From contig OU015660.1 of assembly GCA_907165275.2 (NCBI GenBank), positions 3,102,501 through 3,166,500 of the forward strand: 64,000 nt of DNA, given 5' to 3'. The notes beneath the pieces were generated by a model. It was not told the DNA's origin. It did not search any database and was given only the letters and a program-made list of their open reading frames with translations. Position 1 is the first letter of the stretch, and every line of letters starts with the position of its first letter. This stretch comes from Zygaena filipendulae. Its lineage: Eukaryota; Arthropoda; Insecta; Lepidoptera; Zygaenidae. The position numbers and the translations under genes were made by a program. Below are positions 37,926 to 49,818 of the stretch, one piece after another.

Positions 37926-38098
37926 GTAGGGGGAGCACGAATTTTTACGTTCTCGTTATATCGATATCGTCGTAATGCCAAAGCGTTTTTTTGTATGGAA
38001 AATGAGCAACGCCATCTAGCCAGCGTTGTTCATTTTCCATAGAAAAAAAACGCTTAATATCGAAAGGACGAGAGCGAAAAAATTCGTGCTCCCCCTAC
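37926..38098. mobile_element. 173-bp palindromic MITE
   Basis: Ends GTAGGGGGAGCACGAATTTT and complement; arms extend inward through CGAGAGCG- and TTTTCCATA-type segments. AGCAC occurs on both flanks. Confidence 0.75.
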
Positions 38099-38454
38099 AG
38101 CACTGATTTTTTTCGTTTCTTGTTTTATTTTTTCCACTAGATAGCACGCTAATAGCAACGACGACGTTACAGCAGCCGAGGAGGAAAAATAAAATAGAAA
38201 ATACATAATATTATGTGACTCATTTTTCCACATGGCATTAGAAACCCATTTATACCACCCACCCACTTATAAACATCATTGGTACAACTCAGCGTGATGC
38301 AACTCAGCCGAAACGTCAGGCAAAAAAGGTAATAAAAAACATCGCGTTCAAGTCCCGCGTAATTTTACATAATATAATCATTGGTACCCTATCACGTAAC
38401 TTTTTCACAGCATCGTAGTATGTCTCTTCGTTCACTAAGCGGTCCGGCCGCAAT

Positions 38455-38780
38455 AGGGATGTGGACTACTTTTGAAAATCAAAGTTCTAATTAGTCCGTC
38501 AGGTAGAAAATAAAAAAACAATAGACACGTATTTTTTGCTTTTTTAAATAAATTAAAATATACAGAGACCAAGCGCATTATAGTTTAGGGTGAGGGGGTC
38601 GTGACGTCACTAACCGCTAAAACCGCCATACAAACTGTCCGAATAGTGACGTGACGCGAAATTTCAACTCAAAATATCGCCGTTATTTTTTGATTACGTA
38701 AAAAAATAAAAAATACGTGTCCAATATTTTTTAATAATCTACAAGACGGACTAAAAAATAAAAATTAGTCAACATGCCCA
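38455..38780. mobile_element. MITE, GGGATGTTGACTA family
   Basis: AGGGATGTGGACTACTTTTG to TTAGTCAACATGCCCA; contains GTGACGTCACTAACCGC and its inverted partner. Confidence 0.75.
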
Positions 38781-39149
38781 TTTCTCATGTTGCTTAGGAA
38801 GTCTCTGCTGCTAAGTGCTAATTTAAATTATAATTAGCAGGCTAAACTGTATGCAGTATGCACAAATATCAACCAGTGTTCACAACGTGTACGAGTATTA
38901 TCGTATAAATATGTGAATATGTACGATAATTTTGGGTCAACGTACGATGTACGATCGCACATTACGATCGTGCGATAATTTTCATCATGCAATATTCTTG
39001 AATTTGACAACCGCTCGGTGAAATCACACTATACAAAAACAAAGAAAAACACATGGGCCATAAAGCCTTAAGACAATAATTTTACAGTCTAAAAAAGCGT
39101 GGGGTCCTTTTGATACCTAATGTTTTTTTTTTAATTCGTTTGTATACAT

Positions 39150-39480
39150 ACTAGCTGTGCCCCGCGGTTTCGCCCGCGGTAATTTCGGAGTTTCCGCGGG
39201 AATTCCATAATAAAAAGTAGATAGCCTATGTCACTCGGGATTACCTTAGGCACAGATAATATAATAGGTACCTACTATCCTTAGTTTCCTTGAAAGAATT
39301 TTCAAAATTAGCCCTGTAGAGGGAATTCTAGGACAAATCATACGTAGAAACCTTAGATAAATCATTTATCTAAGGTAGAAACCTTCCTCTGAATCCCTTT
39401 CTCTATTGATGAAAACCGCATGAAAATGTGTTTAGTAGTCTTTGAGCTTATCACGAACCGACAGACAGACACACGCGTCG
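39150..39480 (-). mobile_element. Helitron/retroposon-like dispersed repeat
   Basis: CTAGCTGTGCCCCGCGGTTT start, GACCGACAGACAGACACACG end; it lies just upstream of esterase exon 1. Confidence 0.55.
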
Positions 39481-39657
39481 GAGGACTTTGTTTTATAATT
39501 TGTTACATAATGTAAACAGTGTGAATATATTTTACCAAAGTCCATAAATGTGGTAATGATTGGACATAATAAAAAAAACTTTTATCTCTGGGCCACACGA
39601 AACGTGGGATGTTCCATTTTCCGGTGGCGGGATAAGCGATACATGTCATTTTTAGTC

Positions 39658-42600
39658 ATGTACCGGCTCCTATGGTGGTGGTTTGTGGTGGTGGTGTTGG
39701 TGGCGAGAGTGAAGCCAGCGTTGGGAGTCGTAGGCGGCGGACCCGCAGCGCCACCCGAGCCCGATGCCGCTGTGGTCTTCGTGCAGCGACACGGCCGAAG
39801 TGCCCGTGTGGAGGGGCTCAAAGATGACAGGCTTGGATATTATTCTTTCATTGGCATAAGGTTAAATTCAATTTATTCAGTAAATAAATACTGTATGTAT
39901 GTTGTATGTTTGTCCTCTATGCGTTTCTAAACCATTGGTCCGATTGTGATGAAACTTTGACGGGTTTTTCTGCCTGCGATCCTGCGAGATCCTGCGAGAA
40001 TTCCGAAACTCACGCGGGTGATCTCCGAAACGGTTGGCAATTGTTAAAATGAGTAATTTAGGCTACTTTGGAGTTCCTGCGGGAATTCCGCAACTCACGC
40101 CCGGTGAAACTGCGGGGCACAGCTAGTCACTTATGTTGTGATGCCAAATAAAGATCGAATATGTCTATTTGTAGGTATAATGATGTTATGGTGCATATAA
40201 TTTTTTCGCTCTCGTCCTTTCGATATCGAGCGTTTTTTTTTGTATGGAAAATGGAAAATGAACAGCGCCATCTAACCAGTGTCGTTCATTTTCCATACAA
40301 AAAAAACGCTTTGACATTAGGACGATATCGACAGACGAGAGCGAAAAAATTCGTGCTCCTACAGGAGTTAAACTAACGCCGCCCGTTGTAAAAAAAATTA
40401 AAAAATAAATCTGTAGTAGCATTGCAACATATCTTCAGTAGGTATAGCAACATAATAATAAAAAAAGAAACATTTCTTTAAAGATTAGAAGATAATTACC
40501 TGTGATTTTTTATAGTGGATGGCATACATATTATGAATGCGAAAGTGAGTTTGTTTGTTTGTTTGTTACGTATTCACGCCTCAACGGATCATCATGAAAT
40601 TTTGCATACACGTTGTCAGGGATACAGAGAAGGACATAGGGTACTTTTTATCCCGGATTTCCCGCGGAAACTCCGAAATTAACGCGGGAGAAACTGTATT
40701 AAATTTTGCATACTACACGTTGTGAAGGGTAGGCAGAGAAAAAAAATATAGGGTACTTTTATCTCCGAAATTACCGCGGGTAAAAACCACGGGGAACAGC
40801 TAGTATAATATAAAGACACTTTAAAAACGTCGCGCGTCGTAGTTCTAAGTATAGTAACTGGTAAAAAGTAAGACTTGTAAAAAATTTACGGTTACCTACT
40901 TTTTAACCTTCATTGTTTCCGATGAACATAAAGTCTGGTTCTTATGCATTTACCTATGCGATGCATTGACCCCAATCGACGAATGAAAAGTAAGTTTGTT
41001 TCTATTATATTCTCGCCTGGGGTAACAGGCTGCAGTGTTGTTGTAGGTAAGCTGTAACCCCATCACCCATGCAAACCAACCATGCACGTGGTCATGGTTG
41101 GTTTGCATGGGGCGAGTTGGCGATCTTTTTCTCTTATCGATTTCTTTTGTTTGATGATGGTTTGATGCTATAAATATGTACGTAGTAGGTATAGGTAATA
41201 AGTACTCATATAAAAATTGTTAGGTAATAAAAATAAAGATAATTAATAAAGAAACTTACATTGAGTGATATCTATAAAATTTCCATAACCATGTTCAACA
41301 TAGTATCAAAATTGTATAATGAACTCACAGCGCTGGTTTTTCGGTCAATTTTTGACTGAAACCAAAGCTGAAGCCGATTAAAAAGGCATCATCAAAAACT
41401 GGCCGAAGCCAAAGGTAGGCATTTGATTAATTATCTAAGATCAAATTAATCAAAATGCGCGTGCTAAATCGTTTTGCTCTGATTTGGTTATTTACTGGCA
41501 ATGTGAGCCCTGAGCCCTAGCTTTTGCGCGAAGTCTCTTCTGCACCCGTGCATTTGAAGACATATAGGTATAATAAATGAATTATTATTATTATCGTAAT
41601 ATTCGTACCTACCATTCTTAATAGATCTTTCAATTTCGGTGGTTACTAAAAACTTTGGACCTTCGGTCGATCCTGGTCGAACACTAGTTTTCAGGCAAGG
41701 CGGAAGTCAGAAGTTGATAAATTTACCTACTCAGACCGACTACCTAAATAAAAAAGTATTTTTTCATGTTTTCAGCGAATGATGTGTCGTAGTTAACTTG
41801 CTTGGAATGCTAGGATATTTGTATTATCAAGTCTCTGTTCTAGGTACGCCGAGCCGCCCGTGGGACCGCGCAGGTTTCAGCGGCCCGTTCGCCGGTTGCT
41901 GGCAGGCGAATTAACAGCCACGAACCACTGCTTCCCTTGCCCTCAGCCAGATCCTAGAAATGCGGCGAGAATTATCGGCAATGAAGATTGCCTATGTCTA
42001 AATGTTTTCGCGCCAAAAATGCCCGGCGAAGAGGCTGGTAATGACATTGAATTTCACAATTTTCACTAAACTTATACCTACTTACATTAATATAATGCCT
42101 ACTTAGTTAGTACATTAAACTTAGATTTCTTTTTAGGGTTTTTTATTCTAATAAAACAAAGAAAATAAATTTCTTGAAATTATTTTAACGTGAAGATTGA
42201 TATTTCCTCGGGAACTCCGGGATAAAAAGTATACCTACCGTGTATTTCATGAAAATACGTTCTGGCGTTCCGAATATATGTAGACAAACAGGTGAAAGTT
42301 ATATAACAGAATGGTTAATTATTTATTGTATTGTAAATTGTACCTAGGTATAATAGGTATACTAGTTTTTACCCGCTTTGAAAGCCTTACAAATGAACAA
42401 ACTCGCATTTATTAGTTAGAATTGAAATTACCAAACAAATTACACTCAAAGAAGGCAGTTTTCTCAATATTACAGATATGTACGAATACATTGTATAATT
42501 TTTTAGGTATCTACTTGAATTTGACTTTGCAGGTTGCCCTGTCATATTTTTCATCCACGGTGGAAACTATAGAAGTGGGTCGACCGCTTCATATGGGGTC

Positions 42601-45600
42601 AGTGTTTTGTGTTCAATTTGCTACTTTGCTCATGCTGTCAATATTAAAATTAAAATCTACATCTGTTTCACTTTCAGGGTAAACATTTCACGCAGAAAGA
42701 CACTATATTGGTGACCGCTCAGTATAGGTTGGGATCGCTTGGGTTCCTCAGCACTGGGCAACGCGACGCGTCCGGCAACGCAGGGATTTTCGATTTGCAC
42801 GAAGCTATGAATTGGGTGCTTACTTTATACTAGCTGTGCCCCGCGGTTTCACCCGCATAACAACTTTTTTCCCGACATCCGATTTAAATGAAACAAAGCC
42901 TACATATAGCTCCTGACTAAGCTTAATCTACCTGTGAAAATCGCATGACAATCCGTTCAGTAGATTCAGAGATTATCGTGAACAGACAGACACAGACAGA
43001 CGGAAAAGAATAAAAAAAAAAACTCTTTTTTTGTGGTTGGTTAGGTATTCTTCTTTTGACGCCCCCTGTCAATTTTAGTTAAAAATATTCAATGTACAGT
43101 ATCACGGATCCTATTCTTTTATTATAGTAGGTATAATTAACTCCGAGGATACACAGTGTAGAAGTGATTAGGTAGGTACTAATTTTTTTAATATTTTTTT
43201 TTTTTAAAGATAACCAACTACATCGAGTTCTTCGGTGGTGATCCAACTCGTGTTGTGGTCATGGGTCAGGGTTCTGGAGGCAGTGCTGCATCCCTCTTAG
43301 GTCTCTCCCAGGAAGGGCGCAGTGCGAAAGGAGTGGCCGCGTTGTCAGGAGCGCCTCTTTCACCGGGTGCTGTAAGACCCGACCCAGGGAAGCATGCGGC
43401 AGGCTTGGCTAATCTCTCTAACTGCCCTACAGCGCCAGCTGAAAGACTTCTTATGTGTCTAAGGCAACTTCCAGCTGAGAAAATTGTTCAAGTGAGTTCT
43501 CTTGCGAGTCTGCAGCCCGTACATTGATGGTTTCCGAGCAGAACCGATGTTATGGTTTTTTAACGTGTGAATGTTCACTCTATTTTATATATTCTTCTAT
43601 AAATTATTATTTATCATTAAGTATATTATAATTTCTTCCTATTTGTTTTGAAGTACTCTGCACAATATCTAAATTAGGTACACTTGTCTACTACCCATAA
43701 TATGAACTCTGTTTAATTTAAGACCATGTGAAAATGTCCAAAAAAATATTTCACAGGCGTTTTGAATGCCTTTTAATAATAATGTGCCAAAGGATTTATT
43801 ATTTAGTTTGATTCCCAGGCAGATGGAATTATGAACATGGATAATATGGTCGATACTAAAGCATTTTTGGACGAAATCTCAGGTCGCTCAGGTAGTTATA
43901 ACAGTGATACACATTGAAATCTGTTACCGCAAGGTTTTTGTATATTTACACAAGCAATATTAAAATCTTCAGGTGCAGGGATAAGAGTAGAAGGTGAGGA
44001 CGACAAGAGAGGCTTGCCACCATTGGTGAGCGAATATCCCTCTGAATCTATCAAGAAGAACAAGCCACTTTGTCCACTTCTAATTGGAGTGACATCCGCG
44101 GAGACTTCTCGTGCAGTATACGGTAGGTTTTTATATGTAGCATTTATTAAGAGACTAGCTGTTCCCCGCCGTTTCATCCGCATTAATTTCAGAGATCCCG
44201 CGGCAATTCCGGCTAAAAGTACCCTATAACTTTTTCTGTACCTCTAAGTCCTGACAATGTGTACGCAAAATTTCATGATGAGCGATTGAGCCGTTAAGAC
44301 GTGTAAGTTTAGAAAACAAGCAAACAAACTCACATTCGCATTTATGTTTATAAGTGTATCATGCAATTGTATGGCGTGGATGGCCAAATACTACGAGGAT
44401 AACCGGAAATTGCTCAATGGTGTCTCGGGGCCGATTTTGATTAGGTAGGTAGGTACTCAGATTTCGAACCCGTTTCGATTTGGAAAAAATTCACCTGTAT
44501 TAGGTATGACGCCATCACAATATAATATGTAGTGTGGCTAAGGTATAAGAATCAAATTCTGAGAAGTATTGGTAATGTCAAAGTAAAAGAATGATCTTAT
44601 TTTTAAGAAAATATTTTTTTTTTAAACTTGACAATATTAGATAAATATATATTTGAAAGACAAAAACAATAATTAATCATTAAAATTACGGCAAATAAAT
44701 AGATTGTTTATTATACATTTATATGTATACATATACAGCTTACGGTACAAGTTTAGTGACGTATTGTTTTTTAGGTAATTCTGTAGGTAGGTGTTGCAAA
44801 ACTTATTTAATTTTTTTTTTGTTGCAGGAAAATATTCTAATTTCTTATCGAGTCGGCTGTCGTCCTTAAAAGATTTCATAAAAACCGAAATAATTGGTGG
44901 CCTTCGTGGTGTTATACAGAGTGTTCCGAATTTGCTACCAGTCATCAATATAAATGGTCAACCGCTGCCTCTCGCTGATTTTTATCAATCTATATTTGAC
45001 AGTTCTTTGAATGTAGTGGATGGTCTCACGCAGATTGCTGAGGCCACAGGTAATAATATGATGGTACAAGGTGTCGTTTTATAATACAATAATTAGAAAC
45101 ATTCTTTAAAAAAGATGACAGGCAGCTGCAGCCTGCGACTGTCAAACAAAAAAGGGAATCTATAAGGGTCTTTTGGAAAGGGGTCTTTATTACTACAAAG
45201 CGCAACCCCTCTTATATTGTTCACTTAAATATTATTCCAACCACGAACACAGTGTCTGGAATTCTCAATTCAGTGAAAAATATTATAAATAGGTACATTT
45301 ACGTAATATATTTAAAACTTAAAAATCATGTTTCACCTATGCATATAGGTAAACTTTCTAATCAGTCATCAAAAACTCTACAGTGAAAAAATGTGTATTG
45401 ATATTAAATAAAACTGTTTTTTTCTGAATTAAAGCAGTAATATCATGTTTCAGGGGATGCTTTGTTCAACTTCCCCGCCTACCAAACACTGCAGGCGTGG
45501 AGTGATGCTGATAGCGGGGAAGCCTACCTGTATAGTTTCGAGCACATCGGCAACTTGAGCAAAGGGTCGCATTTCTTACCAGGACTAGCTCTCACTGGTG

Positions 45601-47564
45601 TGTTCAGCCAAGTTATTTCCGACTGATACCTATCTATACTAATATTATAAATGGGAAAGTTTAGATAGATGGGTCAATGGATGTTTTTTTTTCTCAATCA
45701 CGCCAGAACGGCTCAACGGATTCGGATGGAATGAGAGAGACAAGAGGCTGAAATGGGACATTTTCATTCCAGAATTCCCGCGGAAACTCCGAAATTATCG
45801 CGGGAGGAACCGCGGGGAACAGCTAGTTGATTTATCTATAAATATATTATAAAGAGATAAAGTTTGTGAGTTTGTGATGTTGTAGGGGGTAATCTGAAAT
45901 CTCTGGGGGTAATCTGGAATCTACTGACCGGTGCAGTGTTAAAAATTCTTTCACTTCTTGACATAGGGTACTTTTTATCCCGAAATTCCCACGGGATTTA
46001 CGAAATTACTGAGGGTGAAACCGCAGGGGACAGCTAGTAGTTATATAAAGTACTAAACACCTTTATAGATACCTTTATACCGTCACATGCTACAATATGG
46101 TTCTGCTGTCTTTAACGATTTCTGACAGATGGTCGCATTGACCTTTTAAACCTAGCCATTCTTGCTTGCATCTTTAACTACACCGCTTTCTCCATTCAAT
46201 AAAGCTACAAAAATGTTTGGTATAACAGATGACGCTTCAGAAAATTCCAGCTTGAAAAATGCTAAGGCTGGTCCAGCCCATGGCGATGAGCTTGCATACC
46301 TGTTTGAGCCGTTGGACATCGAAGGCAAACCGATAAGAGAAGAGGTGTCTGCAACCGATGCCCGTGTCCGAGATTCTTTCGTGCAGCTCATATCTAAATT
46401 CGCACACAACTTGAGTCCTTTAGAGAAGAAGAACACAACAAAGTTGCTAGGTCTCATACCATATTCAAAAGACAATGATCAGTACATCAAGATAACTGAT
46501 ACAATTGGACTGGATAAAAACTTTAGGTACCTACGTCAATACAATAATAATACAGTTGGTAGGCTAATATAATATTATGCTATTATGCATAGCATGCCTA
46601 CCCACCCGTCTTAATCCTTACTATTTATAAATACGAAAGTGAGTTTATTGCTTGTTTGTTTATTTGTTTGTTTGTTACGCTTTCACGCCTTAACGGCTCA
46701 ATCGATCATTATGAAATTTTGCATACACGTTTTCAGGGGTACAGAGAACAGGGTACTTTTTATCCTGGAATTCCCGTGGGAACCTGAATTCACCTGATAC
46801 GTGATAGGTATATCTTTTTAACTCTCGTTAAGTTTTAAACTACAGTAGTACCTACCCACTACCCACCACTGTTTTGCTCAATGATGTGACGAGTCAGTAG
46901 TTAAAAAAAAATTATAACGGTCGAACATATTTTTTTTACATAATTTTTTTGTAAATCGATAGGTAATTATCTAAATTTTATTCTCCTAAATCATTGATTC
47001 CCAAAGTGGTCCATGTGGACAGGGGTCTCCATAAACTTTTACCATACCTTTACCATAGACAAACTTTTTTCGGGTTTCGGAAATAAGTTAGTAAATGTAA
47101 TAGCTGCAGGGGGTCCACCAGATCCAGCAAAATGTTTAAAGTGGTCTATGAGAAAAAAAAAGTATGGGAACCTTTGTCCTAAATTAACGTATTAGGAATT
47201 TTTCACACAAAAGAGGAATGTTTCTTTCTATGATCGAAGCACTCAATATTTTTTTCGTTTTAGATTTTGCCAGATGGGCCTGTGGGGTAATATAGGGGAT
47301 CGACTGAACGATATTGTATGCAAGAACTTAATATCAAACTTATTGAAACTGCCTAAGCTACAATTTCCGCTACAAGGCCGACTGCCGCTGCTTCTACCTG
47401 GACAAAGGAACGGACAGATACTACCAACTCTCCTGCCATCAGGAAATGTACAGCCGCAACCCACATTGTTAGGAAATGAACGAATACCGAACATATTCGG
47501 AGGGCAGACGAACCCACAAAGAAACTCGGGACCATTGCCTAATCTGTTCAGACCAAGAATATGA
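39658..47564 (+). CDS. secreted carboxylesterase-like protein lacking the catalytic serine
   Basis: Eleven exons: join(39658..39860, 41844..42037, 42533..42597, 42678..42815, 43210..43491, 43819..43891, 43973..44122, 44828..45049, 45454..45597, 46205..46526, 47264..47564), 697 aa; every junction is GT-AG and in frame. Residues 1-23 form a signal peptide (Trp/Val-rich core). Family motifs in order: GIRYAEPPVGPRRF (66-79), EDCLCLNVFAP (116-126), IHGGN (140-144), QYRLGSLGFLS (169-179), FGGDP (208-212), catalytic acid Glu362 and catalytic His516 in GPAHGDELAYLF. The nucleophile elbow, normally GESAGG, reads GQGSGG (219-224), so the Ser position is Gly221; the third oxyanion Gly is Asn144. It should therefore not hydrolyse esters. 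This resembles non-catalytic insect members such as glutactin and neuroligin-like proteins, but no transmembrane segment follows; residues about 620-697 are a Pro/Gln/Asn-rich extension. An alternative in-frame ATG is at 39643. It is not a juvenile hormone esterase, which needs the GxSxG serine. Confidence 0.85.
40190..40374. mobile_element. second palindromic MITE of the 37926 family
   Basis: Shares CTCGTCCTTTCGATATCG, TTTTCCATACAAAAAAAACG and GAGCGAAAAAATTCGTGCTC; lies in esterase intron 1. Confidence 0.7.
40525..40805 (+). mobile_element. Helitron-like dispersed repeat in esterase intron 1
   Basis: ATTATGAATGCGAAAGTGAG, then two GCGG core modules, ending GGGGAACAGCTAGTATA. Confidence 0.6.
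41066..41111. repeat. perfect hairpin, 19-bp arms, 8-nt loop
   Basis: CCCATGCAAACCAACCATG and its exact complement flank CACGTGGT, in esterase intron 1. Confidence 0.85.
42831..43140 (-). mobile_element. retroposon-type repeat filling esterase intron 4
   Basis: CTAGCTGTGCCCCGCGGTTT starts 15 bases after the exon 4 donor; ends near TCTTTTATTATAGTAGGTAT. Same family as 23473-23800. Confidence 0.6.
44156..44355 (-). mobile_element. Helitron-like repeat in esterase intron 7
   Basis: CTAGCTGTTCCCCGCCGTTT to CTCACATTCGCATTTATG. Confidence 0.55.
45638..46790 (+). mobile_element. three Helitron-like copies in esterase introns 9 and 10
   Basis: Copies at about 45638-45828 (CTATACTAATATTATAAATG to CAGCTAGT), 45838-46040 (ending GGGGACAGCTAGTAG) and a truncated one at 46616-46790. 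The exon 10 coding sequence lies between the second and third. Confidence 0.55.
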
Positions 47565-47568
47565 GTAA

Positions 47569-47574
47569 AATAAA
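47569..47574 (+). promoter_or_regulatory. poly(A) signal of the esterase-like gene
   Basis: AATAAA lies only five bases after the esterase-like stop codon, so the 3'UTR may be very short. No better hexamer was noted in the next 200 bp. Confidence 0.5.
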
Positions 47575-48224
47575 ATACATCTGAGTAAATTAGTCATTAC
47601 ATACACGTATTAAACTATATTATACCTATAAGTCCTATGTACCAACTAGGTAGTATTTTACTGCATTATATTGTATTTACTTCCGTTATGAATTTAAAAT
47701 TTCTGATAACTATGTACCTAGGTTATGTTTATAAAACCACACGCACCAAAAATACATACATAGGTAGGAATTGAGATTTTAAACTAGGTACCTATGTAAT
47801 TAGATAAACAGATATAATTAATTACTAAGAAATGCCATATTTATCAAGTGTGTGGCAAAACAGTCAGACCATCTTGTGGCTAAAACACTTTCCTACATCC
47901 CACTAAAACCAACATGGAGTCTCTACAATGAACCTACCACGAAAAAAAAACGTTTACTTTTAGTAATGGGAAATAGTGTTACTTATAAAGTGGAGTAAAT
48001 ATTTTAACTGATAGTAGATAGGTTATTATAATATTATTATAATCTAAGTAGTCATTAAGTTCCTATGTACCTAATTTGTGGAAAAATATTTAAGTGTTAT
48101 GTAAATAAAAAAAAAGGCCATCCTGTGAGTGTAACTGGTGTTTGTGTGCGAGTGTTATCTGCATCCCAGTTGCGTGGACACCAACATGCGGGTGTGGTAT
48201 TTATTTTGTCACTTTTTACTTACT

Positions 48225-48232
48225 TATAAATA
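48225..48232 (+). promoter_or_regulatory. TATA box of the knottin gene
   Basis: TATAAATA, 76 bp upstream of the knottin ATG at 48308, at a spacing that fits a 5'UTR of about 50 nt. Confidence 0.5.
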
Positions 48233-48307
48233 CTGTGACAACGCCGCCCAAAGCAGTAGGCACAGCACCGCATACAAATCACAGCCGACAGTCAACACTG
48301 ATTCACA

Positions 48308-49744
48308 ATGACTAATATACATACATTTATTGTATTTTTTGTAACTTTCACATACTTCATTGGTGATTACGCGAACGGCAATCTTATCCACGTGGAGGAG
48401 GCGTCGCCTGCTGTTTTCAGGAGTGAACTTCCTGACAGTGGGCTCGTGGAGGTTCAACAGGTTAAGGTGGTTGATGGAAATAATGATGCCTTGTATCCCG
48501 TGGAACTGCACGCTTCCGATGATAAGAAATGTGCTGAAGTTGGACAATTTGTGAGTATTTTATTGTGTGCCAAAGTAAAGTATTCTAAAAAATATTGTTG
48601 CAATTTGAGTTCTTTAGTCCCTACTTCTATATAGAATAAGGGCGGCTGCAATTCTGTGCATACGTATAGGACCTTGATGACAAAGGTGGTATTACCTACG
48701 AGTACCTACTTTTATTCGCATCAAAACTTAATCTTTAATACCTTTGATTTTTTACTTGCACAGCAACACTGACAATGACACTTGCAATGACATTAGAAAA
48801 ATGCATGTATACATATCTATTACATATATATTGGTGCTGGTGACTATTATGTATTGTTCTGTATCTACATTGATATGGCACTCAACACAAAACAAACCCT
48901 ACTAATATTATAAATGCGAAAGTAACTCTGTCTGTCTGTCTGTCTGTTACGCTTTCACGCCTTAATGGCTCAACCGACCATCATGAAATTTTGCATAGAC
49001 GGGTTCAGAGAAGGACGTAGAGTAGGTAGGTACTTTTTGTCCCGGAAAAATGAAATCCAAAATTAAGACGAGTGAAACCGCGGGGAACATCTTGTATACA
49101 ATATTTTAATATCCAAATTTTAGTTGGTGTAGAATTCTAAACCTAGGTATATGTAGGTATATTTAGACAAAAGCAGTAGAACCCGCTTGTCTGTTAATTG
49201 AATATATTCACCAATATAATTGAGAGGGGGCAATGAGAGTAAAAGAGCTCGCATAAATTGTCGGTCTGTCTGTTCACGTAAATCTCCGAAACTACGGAAT
49301 GTAAGTACCTATTGCATTTAAATGCGGTTTTCACAGGTATATTAGGCTTAACATGGACATAGACTTGTAGATTTTATTATTATTATTAAAAGGCATTAGA
49401 TAAAGGCATAATAATTCAAAGGTGTTTCACGCGGCTAAAACCGAGGGCACTAGGTAAAGTGTTATCGATTGGTATTTGACAATGAGTTAAAAATACCGCA
49501 AAAGTAATAAAACGATATTACGCAGCGCAAATCGATAAAATTTTACAAGTTGGGATATTACGTTTCGAATATCTGTTATTTTCACTTCGTAAGTAGGTAC
49601 CTAAATAAAAAAATATCATTTTTTTTCGAAGAAACATTACTGTAACTGCAATTTTTTTACCTATTTCAGTGCAGAAACAGTTCGGAATGCTGCTCAAAAT
49701 TATGCATATTCTACCTAAGTAAATGTGTCAGTAATTCGGGATAG
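48308..49744 (+). CDS. small secreted cystine-knot (knottin-like) peptide precursor
   Basis: Two exons, join(48308..48550, 49670..49744), 105 aa, phase-0 intron with GTGAGT donor and TTTCAG acceptor; the intron carries a Helitron-like repeat at 48898-49095. Residues 1 to about 24 are a signal peptide (hydrophobic FIVFFVTFTYFIG core). A propeptide-like acidic region follows, ending in a dibasic KK directly before the first cysteine. The mature part has cysteine spacing C-x6-C-x5-CC-x3-C-x6-C and ends seven residues after the KC pair. That C-C-CC-C-C pattern is the inhibitor cystine knot; four of the six cysteines sit in exon 2 after the first Cys of that exon. Such peptides in insects serve as protease inhibitors, antimicrobial or signalling peptides, seminal or venom components; nothing here says which. 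I do not recognise a specific named family. The second exon is too short for a standard ORF scan and is inferred from frame and cysteine pattern. Confidence 0.72.
48898..49095 (+). mobile_element. Helitron-like repeat in the knottin intron
   Basis: ACTAATATTATAAATGCGAA, (CTGT)n, then a diverged core and AACCGCGGGGAACATCTTGT. Confidence 0.6.
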
Positions 49745-49777
49745 CCATACCCATAGTTTTAGCCGTTTTAGCTGATG

Positions 49778-49783
49778 TTTATT
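49778..49783 (-). promoter_or_regulatory. poly(A) signal of the GST gene
   Basis: AATAAA on the minus strand, 36 bp after the GST stop, so the GST transcript should end within about 20 bp of the knottin stop at 49744. Confidence 0.55.
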
Positions 49784-49818
49784 GTGATCCTTATGGACCT
49801 AGATTATTGTTACAACTC

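Larger units (their letters stand above)
36000..39640. other. intergenic region between divergent mod(mdg4) and esterase-like genes
   Basis: No gene seen. About 36000-36070 has CpG-containing DNA (GACGCAAAAGCGACG) that may include the mod(mdg4) promoter. Further right are a retroposon tail at 37368-37425, a palindromic MITE at 37926-38098, a MITE at 38455-38780 and a Helitron-like repeat at 39150-39480. Confidence 0.5.

Noticed and set aside
39658..47564. Juvenile hormone esterase or detoxifying carboxylesterase
   Set aside because: The nucleophile serine is replaced by glycine, so catalysis of this type is not expected.
48308..49744. Calling the knottin a venom toxin
   Set aside because: The cystine-knot fold is shared by inhibitors, antimicrobial and signalling peptides; nothing in the sequence shows toxicity.
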